A program made the position numbers and the translations under genes. DNA of 5,258 nt. It comes from an uncultured Collinsella sp. (GTDB taxonomy: Bacteria; Actinomycetota; Coriobacteriia; Coriobacteriales; Coriobacteriaceae). Below, piece by piece: positions 1 through 5,258 of the stretch. Position 1 is the stretch's first letter, and every line of letters begins with the position of its first letter. Where the stretch lies: positions 1 through 5,258 of the forward strand of contig CABSBA010000126.1 in NCBI GenBank assembly GCA_902475825.1. The letters run 5' to 3'. A model generated the notes under the pieces. That model was not told where the DNA came from. It saw nothing but the letters and a program-made list of their open reading frames with translations, and did not search any database.

Positions 1-1
1 A

Positions 2-128
2 GGGGCCCGACGGGTTTCCCTCTGAATGCATTCCGCAGCACGAAGCCCCCTTATCCGCAGCTCCGAAGGAGCAGGATAAGGGGGCTTCAAGTGCGAGGAC
101 GCATTCAGAGGGAAACCCGTCGGGTCCC
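2..128. repeat. 127-nt nested palindrome downstream of ppc
   Basis: The outer arms 2-29 and 101-128 are complementary over 28 positions; the only non-Watson-Crick pair is G5/T125, a G.U wobble in plus-strand RNA and a C.A mismatch in minus-strand RNA. A second, perfect 15-bp palindrome lies inside it (42-56 with 74-88), and its loop carries a further 5-bp stem (60-64 with 68-72) closed by a GAA loop (UUC in minus-strand RNA). The outer and inner stems are separated by 12 nt on each side that pair only partly (38-41 with 91-94; 32-34 with 97-99). It begins 23 nt after the ppc stop, so in RNA it could terminate or protect the ppc transcript. However, no T-tract follows on either strand, so it is not a classical intrinsic terminator. 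It may be a dispersed palindromic or MITE-like element. The pairing is seen directly; the role is unknown. Confidence 0.85.
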
Positions 129-151
129 GGTGAGAGCCACAGGGCTATCGA

Positions 152-2977
152 TTACCCCGTGTTTTGCAATCCTGCCGAGACGCCAGTCACAGTTGAAAGA
201 ATCAGGCTCATGTACTCGGCCTTCTTCTCCTCGGCCATCTCATCCTGGTTCATACGCACCTCGCGAAGGGCGCGGACCTGGGCGATGGACAGGGCGTCGA
301 CATAGGGGTTACGCACGCGAACGGCGCAGCCGAGCACGCGACGACGCTGCAGCGGCCATTCGTCACCGACGATGGCAAGGACCCACTTACGTGTGAGCTG
401 CATCTCGGTGAAGACCTTCTCGGACAGATCCTGGCGATCACCCAGGTGCAGATACATCTTGGCGATGCGCTGATCGGTCTTGGCGATCGACATCTCGATG
501 TTGTCGATAAAGGTGCGGAAGAACGGCCACTCCTGGTAGGCAGCCTTGAGCTGGTCAAGGTCGCCCAGCTGCTCGCAGGCGGTACCCAGGCCGTACCAGG
601 CGGCCAGGTTAATGCGTGCCTGGCTCCAGCTGAAGATCCACGGAATGGTACGCAGGTCGTCGAGCGACTTGGCGCCCAGGCCGCGCTTAGCGGGACGCGA
701 GCCAATCGGCAGCAGACCGACTTCGGTCAGCGGCGTCACGGTCGAGAACCACGGTGTAAAGTCCTCGGTGTTCAGCAGGTCCAGATAGCGCTCGTGGCTT
801 GCAGCGTTAAGCTTCTCGGCCATATCCCAGAACTTCTGCGTGGTCTCTGTGTTGGTCTTCTCGACACTCGGGGCCGACTGCAAAAGCGTTGCGGCGGCAA
901 CGGACTCAACATGGCGCTGAGCCAGCGTGCGGTTGCCGTAACGGGCAAAAATGACCTCGCCCTGCTCGGTGAGCTTAAAGAAGCAGTTGACCGAACCCTT
1001 GGGCTGCGCCAGCACGGCCTTGTTGGCCGGGCCGCCGCCACGGCCAACGGCACCGCCGCGACCGTGCATGAGCACCAGGTCGATATCGTTCTTCTCGGCC
1101 CACTTGGCAATGCGCTCCTGCGCGGAATGCAGCGCGAGCATGGCCGTGGTAGGACCGGCGTCCTTGGAGGAGTCGGAATAGCCCAGCATAACCTCCATGC
1201 GGCGGTTGGTCTGGGCAAGACGCTTCTGTACCACGGGCAGCGTAAGCATCTGGTCGAGCACGTCGACGCAGCCCTCAAGGTCCTCGAGCTGCTCGAATAG
1301 CGGGATCACGTCGAGCTCGGGGACATCTTCCTCGTGTGCGAAGGACAGGTGGGCAAGCTCAAAGACGTCAGCCACATGCTGGGCGCTCTTGGTAAACGAG
1401 ATGATGTAGCGGTGCGCCATCTTCTTGCCGTAGCGCTTTTGGATGGAGCCGATAGCACGGAAGGTATCGATGACTTCGCGCGTCATGGGCTGCAGGTCGC
1501 CATGGATACCGTTCTCGTGGATATCCTTGAGGGCGCGGGCGTGCACCACGGAGTGCTGACGGAACTCCATCTCGACCATATGGAAGCCGAAGGACTCGAC
1601 TTGCCAGATGATGGTCTGGACCGGGCCGTAGGCAGCACGGACGGCACCGCAGGCGGCCAGCGAGCGCTGGACGACGCGCAGGTCATCCAGGAACTCGTCG
1701 GCGCTGTGGTACATGGTGTCGGTGATACGGCGCACGGTGGCGTTCAGACGGTCGGCCATGACGAGCATGACGGCGCGATGCGGCTCGTGCTCGGAGATCA
1801 GCTCGGCGCGGGCCGTGTACCGAGGGCTCATCTCGACCTGATGGTTCCACAGGTTAATGAGCTCGGCAGAAGGCTTGCTGTAGGTGGCCTCGAGCGTGAG
1901 GTTGCGGCCGATGCGGCGGCACTTGTCCTCGAGCTTGAGCACCATGTGGGTGAAGTACTTGGCGGCGACCTCGCGGCTCACCTTGGCGGTAACGTTGGGG
2001 TTGCCGTCACGGTCGGAACCGATCCAGCTGCCGGGGTGGAAGAACGCCGGGCACAGCGGCGGCACTGTGCCGGCCTTGTCGCCCAGCACCCAGTCGTCAA
2101 AACGACGGTAGATGACGGGGATAACGTCGAACAGCGTGTTATCGAAGATGTCGATAATGGTATCGGCTTCCTCGACCGGCGTGGGCTTCTTGAGCGCGAT
2201 GGGGCTCGTACGCACCAGGGCGTCGATCTCCTGCAGCATATGGCGCTCGTTCTCCACCAGGTCGGAGCCGCCCAGACGCGGACGCTCCTCCAGCAGGTTG
2301 GAGATACGGCGAATCTTGCCCTCGACGGCCTTGCGACGGGCCTCGGTGGGATGCGCGGTAAAGACGGGATGGAACTCAAGCTTGCCGAGCAGCTCGTTGG
2401 CGCCCTCGACGCCCAGCTCATTCACCAGCTGGTGATAGGCGACGGTGAGCTCGTTGGCGGGATCGACCTCGGTATCGGTCGACGCACCGGCCTCGCGCTC
2501 GCGCAGCTGCGCCACACGGTAGTTCTCCTCCGACAGGTTTGCCAAATGGAAGAAGCTCGTAAAGGCGCGGACAATGACCTGCTGCTTATCGAGCGGCAGG
2601 CTGTCGATCAGATCGACGACCTCACGAAATGCCACGGCAGTGGGCTCGTCGGCGGTGGGCACGCCCTGCTCGTCGACGGCTTCGTCGGCAGCGCGGGTAC
2701 CGGGGTTGCCGGCATTGGCCACAATCTCGGCCGACAGGATCTTGTCGAACAGGTCCGCGATCTCAGGATCATACTCGCTAAGCACACGACGCTCCAGGCG
2801 CAGGAACAGCGCCAGATTATCGCGCAGCTCCTCGGGGATCTCGATCTCGGCGAGACGCTCCCTGGACTCGGCATTCGAGCCGATTCGGTTAACGAGGCGG
2901 TTGACCACGGCAGCGACGCGCGCCGCGGCTTCGGGTACAGACTGGTTGCTTAGGTTCTCAGCCACGTTTCCTCCCAT
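152..2977 (-). CDS. ppc: Phosphoenolpyruvate carboxylase
   Basis: Cytosolic enzyme that adds bicarbonate to phosphoenolpyruvate, giving oxaloacetate and phosphate; it refills the TCA and aspartate-family pathways. The 941-residue product is slightly longer than the E. coli enzyme (883) and covers the whole family. Visible motifs: TAHPTE with the first catalytic His (H209), SDRDGNPNV (321-329), PLFEQLEDL with metal-ligand candidate E562, GYSDSSKDAG with D602 and K605, the HGRGGAVGRGG glycine loop with H638, R640 and R646, TEQGEVI (670-676), SRPAKR (760-765), IPWIFSWSQ (778-786) and the C-terminal QNTG. Residues equivalent to the E. coli aspartate-inhibitor site (K773, R832, R587, N881) are all present as K833, R889, R646 and N939, so feedback inhibition by aspartate is likely (inference). 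Residues about 89-115 form an acidic, low-complexity stretch. The ATG at 2977 is given as start, but a GTG at 2965 is better spaced from a Shine-Dalgarno sequence. It has its own promoter and is separated from hisS by a terminator. Confidence 0.98.
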   Translation of the reverse strand: MGGNVAENLSNQSVPEAAARVAAVVNRLVNRIGSNAESRERLAEIEIPEELRDNLALFLRLERRVLSEYDPEIADLFDKILSAEIVANAGNPGTRAADEAVDEQGVPTADEPTAVAFREVVDLIDSLPLDKQQVIVRAFTSFFHLANLSEENYRVAQLREREAGASTDTEVDPANELTVAYHQLVNELGVEGANELLGKLEFHPVFTAHPTEARRKAVEGKIRRISNLLEERPRLGGSDLVENERHMLQEIDALVRTSPIALKKPTPVEEADTIIDIFDNTLFDVIPVIYRRFDDWVLGDKAGTVPPLCPAFFHPGSWIGSDRDGNPNVTAKVSREVAAKYFTHMVLKLEDKCRRIGRNLTLEATYSKPSAELINLWNHQVEMSPRYTARAELISEHEPHRAVMLVMADRLNATVRRITDTMYHSADEFLDDLRVVQRSLAACGAVRAAYGPVQTIIWQVESFGFHMVEMEFRQHSVVHARALKDIHENGIHGDLQPMTREVIDTFRAIGSIQKRYGKKMAHRYIISFTKSAQHVADVFELAHLSFAHEEDVPELDVIPLFEQLEDLEGCVDVLDQMLTLPVVQKRLAQTNRRMEVMLGYSDSSKDAGPTTAMLALHSAQERIAKWAEKNDIDLVLMHGRGGAVGRGGGPANKAVLAQPKGSVNCFFKLTEQGEVIFARYGNRTLAQRHVESVAAATLLQSAPSVEKTNTETTQKFWDMAEKLNAASHERYLDLLNTEDFTPWFSTVTPLTEVGLLPIGSRPAKRGLGAKSLDDLRTIPWIFSWSQARINLAAWYGLGTACEQLGDLDQLKAAYQEWPFFRTFIDNIEMSIAKTDQRIAKMYLHLGDRQDLSEKVFTEMQLTRKWVLAIVGDEWPLQRRRVLGCAVRVRNPYVDALSIAQVRALREVRMNQDEMAEEKKAEYMSLILSTVTGVSAGLQNTG

Positions 2978-2985
2978 TCCTCCTT
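2963..2985 (-). promoter_or_regulatory. ppc: Double Shine-Dalgarno region with two candidate ppc starts
   Basis: A full AAGGAGG (2979-2985) stands only one base before the ATG at 2977, which is too close for normal initiation. A second GGAGG (2970-2974), lying in the first glycine codons, is 4 nt before an in-frame GTG at 2965, and AAGGAGG is 13 nt before that GTG. Initiation at GTG would give a 937-residue protein starting M-A-E-N-L-S. The sequence does not settle which start is used; spacing favours GTG. Confidence 0.6.
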
Positions 2986-3009
2986 CTATGCACGTAACAT
3001 GCGGTATTC

Positions 3010-3037
3010 ATTATAGGCGCTTGAGAAATACTTTCGA
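3010..3037 (-). promoter_or_regulatory. Sigma70-like promoter for ppc
   Basis: On the minus strand a perfect TATAAT (-10) occupies 3015-3010. TCGAAA at 3037-3032 matches the -35 consensus at four of six positions, with a 16-bp spacer. Transcription would start near 3003 and leave a short leader of about 25-40 nt before the ppc start codons. One copy of the GAGAAATAC-type motif (3023-3034) lies in the spacer and over the edge of the -35, so a protein bound there would be expected to compete with RNA polymerase (inference). Confidence 0.6.
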
Positions 3038-3112
3038 CACTGATTGCGCTTTACCACACAAAAGTATTTTCTGCATTGCAAGGGTTTTTGCCCCAAATGG
3101 TCGTATTTCTCG
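3023..3112. promoter_or_regulatory. Three related GAGAAATAC-type motifs at the ppc promoter
   Basis: Copy A is GAGAAATACTTT on the plus strand at 3023-3034. Copy B is AGAAAATACTTT on the minus strand at 3061-3072. Copy C is GAGAAATACGA on the minus strand at about 3101-3111. A and B form an inverted pair, and B and C point the same way; centres are about 38-41 bp apart, close to four helical turns. A overlaps the ppc promoter core while B and C lie upstream of it. The arrangement fits operator sites for a DNA-binding regulator, but AT-rich promoter DNA can produce such resemblances by chance. No known regulator is recognised. Confidence 0.35.
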
Positions 3113-3127
3113 GTGGGCGGCATACGT

Positions 3128-3165
3128 AAACGGGGGCATTCCGCATAAAAGCGAAACACCCCCGT
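3128..3165 (-). terminator. Intrinsic terminator of hisS
   Basis: In minus-strand RNA, 3165-3151 pairs with 3144-3130 over 15 positions. The base of the stem is ACGGGGG against CCCCCGU and the loop is six nucleotides (3145-3150). Three of the pairs are G.U wobbles in minus-strand RNA and become mismatches in plus-strand RNA, so the hairpin is built for the minus-strand transcript. A short TTTA run follows directly, a weak U-tract. It lies about 57 nt after the hisS stop and upstream of the ppc promoter, so it separates the two transcription units. Confidence 0.75.
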
Positions 3166-3222
3166 AACAATCGCTCTCCATGAGCAGGGTACGTTAGCAG
3201 GCCCGCAGCTCAAAAAGATGCG

Positions 3223-4536
3223 CTACAGGCGCTCGCGAACCGCCTCGACCACATTGGCCAGATCGACGAGAACCTCGTCATGGCTCTGCATGTCGCGCAC
3301 CTTGACCTTGCCGGCGGCAAGCTCGTCGCCGCCCAAGACCAAAATGAGCTTGGCGCCCACCTTGTCGGCCTGCTTAAACTGAGCCTTGAGCGAACGGCCC
3401 TGGTAGTCGGCCTCGGTCACGATACCTGCAGCGCGAAGCTCCTGCGTAATGGCGAAGACGTTCTGGCGCAACTCCTTGCCGGCGTTGGCGACGTAGACGC
3501 ATGGGGCCTCATCGGCACCCAGGTCGCCGCCAAAGGCCTGTAGGGCCAGCAGGGCGCGCTCAAAACCGACGGCGAAGCCGACGCCGGCCGTAGGCTTGCC
3601 GCCCTCGAGCTCGACCAGGCCGTCGTAGCGGCCGCCGCCGCCGATGGAGCCGACGCCGGCGCCAGGGGCCTCGACCTCAAAGACGGTACGGGTGTAGTAG
3701 TCCAGGCCGCGCACCAAGGTGGGATCCTCGACATACTCGATACCGGCGGCATCCAGATAGCGCTTGACCTGCTCGTAGTGCTCGCGGCACTCGTCGCACA
3801 GGTTGTCACCCATCAGCGGAGCCTCGGCCATGATCTCGCGGCAATGGTCGTTCTTGCAGTCGAAGGCGCGCAGCGGGTTAAGCTCGGCGCGCTCGCGGCA
3901 CTCGTCGCACATCTCGTCGGCGTGGTCGAGAATGAACTGCTTAACCTGCTCGCGATAGGCCGGACGGCATTGGGGATCGCCCATCGAGTTAATGAGCAGA
4001 CGGAGCTTGGAAAGATCGAAGCCCAGACGCTTGTAGAACTCCATGAGCATGATGATGCACTCGGCGTCTGCCGCCGGATCGGGAGCGCCGAGCCACTCGA
4101 TGCCCACCTGATGGAACTGGCGCAGGCGGCCCTTCTGGGGACGCTCGCCGCGGAACATGGCCTCGGCGTAGTAAGCCTTAAACGGCGTGGAGCCCTGGGG
4201 CACCAGGTTGTTCTCCACGACGGCGCGCACCACACCGGCCGTGCCCTCGGGACGAAGGGCCAGACGCTGCTTAGGCTTGAGCTTGGTATCGGTGCCTTCG
4301 GTAAAGACGCGCTCCAGGTTGGCGCCGCTAAACACGCGGAACATCTCCTTGCGCACGACGTCGGTCGACTGGCCGATGCCGTGGACAAACACGTCCACCT
4401 GCTCGATCGCGGGCGTCTCGATGGGCTTAAAGCCAAACGGCTCGAATACGCTGGCCGCAATCTGCTGCATCTTTTGCCAGGCGCGCATCTCGGCGCCGAT
4501 AAGGTCGCGGGTTCCCTCCGCCTTCTGTGCCTGCAT
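3223..4536 (-). CDS. hisS: Histidyl-tRNA synthetase
   Basis: Class II aminoacyl-tRNA synthetase that charges tRNA-His with histidine using ATP; cytosolic, normally a homodimer. The 437-residue product has usual HisRS length. Numbered from the ATG: N-terminal GTRDL segment (9-13), motif 2 region ending GERPQKGRLRQFHQVGIEW (about 130-148), the histidine-A motif LVRGLDYYTRTVFE (274-287, with the catalytic Arg at 276), histidine-B motif SIGGGGRYDGLV (297-308) and motif 3 GVGFAVGFERALL (318-330). An anticodon-binding domain fills about 345-437. The insertion domain (about 208-252) carries six cysteines as CDEC, CKNDHC and CDEC, suggesting a metal site that the E. coli enzyme lacks. The ATG at 4536 is chosen over the upstream in-frame TTG at 4542 because AGAAAGG lies 9 nt before the ATG but only 3 nt before the TTG. 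The gene stands alone: aspS, a common partner elsewhere, is not next to it. Confidence 0.98.
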   Translation of the reverse strand: MQAQKAEGTRDLIGAEMRAWQKMQQIAASVFEPFGFKPIETPAIEQVDVFVHGIGQSTDVVRKEMFRVFSGANLERVFTEGTDTKLKPKQRLALRPEGTAGVVRAVVENNLVPQGSTPFKAYYAEAMFRGERPQKGRLRQFHQVGIEWLGAPDPAADAECIIMLMEFYKRLGFDLSKLRLLINSMGDPQCRPAYREQVKQFILDHADEMCDECRERAELNPLRAFDCKNDHCREIMAEAPLMGDNLCDECREHYEQVKRYLDAAGIEYVEDPTLVRGLDYYTRTVFEVEAPGAGVGSIGGGGRYDGLVELEGGKPTAGVGFAVGFERALLALQAFGGDLGADEAPCVYVANAGKELRQNVFAITQELRAAGIVTEADYQGRSLKAQFKQADKVGAKLILVLGGDELAAGKVKVRDMQSHDEVLVDLANVVEAVRERL

Positions 4537-4545
4537 GGGCAAACA

Positions 4546-4552
4546 CCTTTCT
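4546..4552 (-). promoter_or_regulatory. hisS: Ribosome binding site that fixes the hisS start
   Basis: AGAAAGG on the minus strand ends 9 nt before the ATG at 4536 and only 3 nt before the alternative TTG at 4542. The spacing supports the ATG, which removes two residues from the longest reading frame. Confidence 0.65.
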
Positions 4553-4578
4553 TTTGTATCGCGTCATAGGTAGTGGAC

Positions 4579-4584
4579 ATTATA
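4579..4584 (-). promoter_or_regulatory. Putative -10 box of the hisS promoter
   Basis: A perfect TATAAT on the minus strand would start transcription near 4572 and give a leader of about 35 nt. No -35 is recognisable at 16-18 bp: those positions are GC-only and fall in the end of the palindrome at 4602-4661. TTGCTG at 4600-4595 is only 10 bp away, too close to serve. There is also no extended -10. I see no T-box leader, in particular no AGGGTGG-type antiterminator core, so hisS shows no sign of tRNA-sensing control here. Confidence 0.5.
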
Positions 4585-4601
4585 CGGCACAAAGCAGCAA
4601 C

Positions 4602-4661
4602 GCGGCGGCGCGTCTGACCGAACGAGGGTATGGGGACTCGTTCGGCCAGATGCGCCGCCGC
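4602..4661. repeat. Palindrome A upstream of hisS
   Basis: Arms 4602-4626 and 4637-4661 pair over 25 positions with one G.U-type and one A.C-type exception, around a 10-nt loop (4627-4636). The outer half is almost pure GC (GCGGCGGCGC) and the inner end is CCGAACGAG. It occupies the place where a -35 element for hisS would be expected. No T-tract follows on the minus strand, so a simple terminator is unlikely. It is the first of three palindromes filling most of the 298-nt non-coding stretch 4543-4840. Confidence 0.85.
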
Positions 4662-4667
4662 TGTTTG

Positions 4668-4731
4668 TGATCCGTTTTCCTCCGTCCCCTTCGGATCACG
4701 TGATCTGTTGGGGACGGAGGAAAACGGATCA
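4668..4731. repeat. Palindrome B: inverted pair of 31-nt REP-like units
   Basis: Perfect 22-bp arms (4668-4689 and 4710-4731) contain GTTTTCCTCCGTCCCC and its complement. The 20-nt centre holds the 12-bp palindrome GATCACGTGATC (4694-4705). The element can also be read as two 31-nt units, 4668-4698 and 4701-4731, in opposite orientation and separated by CG. Each unit starts with TGATCCG or TGATCTG and ends with CGGATCA, so each has its own 7-nt terminal inverted repeat around a 17-nt core. The first 22 nt of unit 1 equal the reverse complement of the last 22 nt of unit 2. Inverted pairs of short stem-loop units are the form of REP/BIME elements, which RAYT (Y1 transposase) proteins spread; the assignment is inference. 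Six nucleotides separate it from palindrome A. Confidence 0.88.
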
Positions 4732-4743
4732 TTTCGTAGGCCC

Positions 4744-4803
4744 GTGACCGCCTTGGAAACCGAATGATGGTACGAGCATCCATTCGGCTTCCAGGGCGGC
4801 CAC
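4744..4803. repeat. Palindrome C downstream of the MFS remnant
   Basis: Arms 4744-4766 and 4781-4803 pair over 23 positions with three exceptions. In minus-strand RNA two of these are G.U wobbles and one a C.A mismatch; in plus-strand RNA the figures are one and two. This slightly favours folding in the minus-strand transcript that comes from the amidohydrolase and transporter remnant, whose stop lies 37 nt upstream. The 14-nt centre can extend the stem by ATG (4767-4769) with CAT (4777-4779). No T-tract follows, so it may be a repeat that also acts as a 3'-end structure rather than a standard terminator. Confidence 0.8.
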
Positions 4804-4840
4804 AAACAGAACGGGGCAAACAGAAAAGAGCGACGGACGT

Positions 4841-5040
4841 CTACTCCCCCGCCACGCTTGCACGCAGCTTGGCGGCGATGGGCTCAGACGCCAGCAGAAA
4901 CACCAACATAGCCACCGAGCACACCAAGCAGACAATCCAGGTGCTCGCAAAAGAGCCCGTGGCATCGGACAGCACACCCGAAACGATGGCGCCCACGGTG
5001 CCGCCGACCATCTTAAACAAACGAGTAGCAAGATTGGGCG
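4841..5040 (-). pseudogene. C-terminal remnant of an MFS transporter
   Basis: The minus-strand frame ending at TAG 4843-4841 encodes about 66 residues resembling the end of a 12-helix major facilitator permease. One partial helix with the segment GAIVSGVLSDATGSFAS is followed by a hydrophobic helix TWIVCLVCSVAMLVFLLA and a short basic tail. The SDATGS loop between the last two helices is characteristic of many MFS proteins. Recognisable similarity starts only at APNLATRLFK, at the stop codon of the neighbouring amidohydrolase. Further upstream the same frame reads as shadow sequence inside that gene and meets a stop. The only internal ATG (5011) has no ribosome binding site, so the fragment is probably not translated. 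It is best explained by a deletion or recombination that removed the first ten or so helices. Substrate cannot be inferred; a misassembled junction is the alternative. Confidence 0.65.
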
Positions 5041-5258
5041 CTACCGGTGGTCGGCGATGTAGCCCAAAGCGACTGCCGCATAAGCCGCGGCACCAAGTGG
5101 CAGCTCGGCATCGCTAAAGCGCGCCTTGGGATGATGCTGGGCAAAGTGTTCGTCCGTATCGGTCACAGCCGCGCCGATTGTAAAGTATGCGCTCGGTATC
5201 TCACTCGAGATAAGCGCAAAGTCCTCGCTCGCCATGGCATGGAACAGCGGCAAGAAGG
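5041..5258 (-). CDS. M20-family amidohydrolase/peptidase, C-terminal part
   Basis: Only the last 72 or so codons are in the window; the reading frame is open to position 5258, so the start lies outside. The segment MASEDFALI matches the SEDF motif of M20 metallopeptidases, followed by AYFTIGA and a metal-site-type HHPKARFSDAELPLGAAA, then a C-terminal helix ending at IADHR. The pattern fits the M20D amidohydrolases (hippurate, N-acyl amino acid or indole-acetyl amino acid hydrolases), which remove acyl groups from amino acids in the cytosol using two metal ions. Most of the metal ligands lie outside the window. The C-terminus has normal length and looks complete, although its stop codon shares a base with the transporter remnant. 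Substrate specificity cannot be judged from this part. Confidence 0.85.
   Translation of the reverse strand, partial: FLPLFHAMASEDFALISSEIPSAYFTIGAAVTDTDEHFAQHHPKARFSDAELPLGAAAYAAVALGYIADHR

Noticed and set aside
1..128. CRISPR array or standard intrinsic terminator
   Set aside because: There are inverted, not regularly spaced direct repeats, and no T-tract follows the stem on either strand.
446..1300. A 284-codon plus-strand open frame antisense to the 3' part of ppc
   Set aside because: Same shadow pattern within ppc, with no recognisable motifs.
1334..2953. A 539-codon open frame antisense to ppc
   Set aside because: It lies entirely opposite a well-supported enzyme gene. Its product is repetitive in G, D, H, V, L and Q as expected from the complement of GC-biased codons, and it shows no domain or ribosome binding site.
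2986..3213. A 75-codon minus-strand frame in the hisS-ppc spacer
   Set aside because: It overlaps the terminator, operator-like motifs and ppc promoter; composition looks like non-coding DNA.
3778..4569. A 263-codon plus-strand frame and a long alternative minus frame (3813-4805) over hisS
   Set aside because: Both are shadows of hisS. The second also runs through palindromes A and B and has arginine/serine-rich composition typical of a shifted frame.
4803..4824. Short direct repeat CAAACAGA (4803-4810 and 4817-4824)
   Set aside because: Eight bases in low-complexity A-rich DNA; easily due to chance and not linked to any element boundary.
4543..4840. T-box riboswitch or other tRNA-sensing leader for hisS
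   Set aside because: No T-box core or specifier-loop pattern is visible, and the predicted leader after the -10 box is only about 35 nt.
4729..5031. A 100-codon minus-strand frame over the transporter remnant
   Set aside because: It is out of frame with the MFS-like sequence, crosses palindrome C and resembles no family.

Overview
The window is GC-rich chromosomal DNA, and every gene in it lies on the minus strand. Transcription therefore runs from position 5258 towards position 1: M20-family amidohydrolase (C-terminal part only), a broken tail of an MFS transporter, hisS (histidyl-tRNA synthetase) and ppc (phosphoenolpyruvate carboxylase). The GC bias, the Cys-rich insertion in HisRS, a non-enteric type of PEPC and the palindromic repeats suggest an actinobacterium of the Coriobacteriia, most likely Collinsella or a relative. 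That assignment is inference from pattern recognition; no search was run.

Layout. Positions 1-151 lie downstream of ppc and hold a 127-nt nested palindrome (2-128) with no gene. Positions 152-2977 are ppc, complete, with all catalytic motifs and the residues equivalent to the aspartate-inhibition site of the E. coli enzyme. Positions 2978-3222 are the hisS-ppc gap. In transcription order it holds an intrinsic terminator for hisS (about 3128-3165) whose G.U pairs work only in minus-strand RNA, then a set of three GAGAAATAC-type motifs, a sigma70-like ppc promoter and a dense double Shine-Dalgarno region. Positions 3223-4536 are hisS. Positions 4543-4840 are non-coding: a strong hisS -10 box, preceded directly by three consecutive long palindromes (4602-4661, 4668-4731, 4744-4803). 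Positions 4841-5040 code for the last ~66 residues of an MFS permease with no start and no upstream body. They abut, and share one base with, the stop codon of the amidohydrolase fragment (5041-5258, continuing beyond the window).

Function. ppc and hisS are housekeeping genes: anaplerotic oxaloacetate synthesis and tRNA charging. They are separated by a terminator and a promoter, so they appear to be independent transcription units rather than an operon. The amidohydrolase plus transporter remnant looks like a degraded peptide or N-acyl amino acid utilisation locus.

The most unusual content is in the spacers. The middle palindrome (4668-4731) resolves into two 31-nt units in inverted orientation, each with its own 7-nt terminal inverted repeat. 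This is the architecture of a REP/BIME element mobilised by a Y1 (RAYT) transposase. It sits in a cluster of palindromes beside a gene truncation. I saw no convincing new protein system; the repeats and the rearranged junction are the points worth following up.
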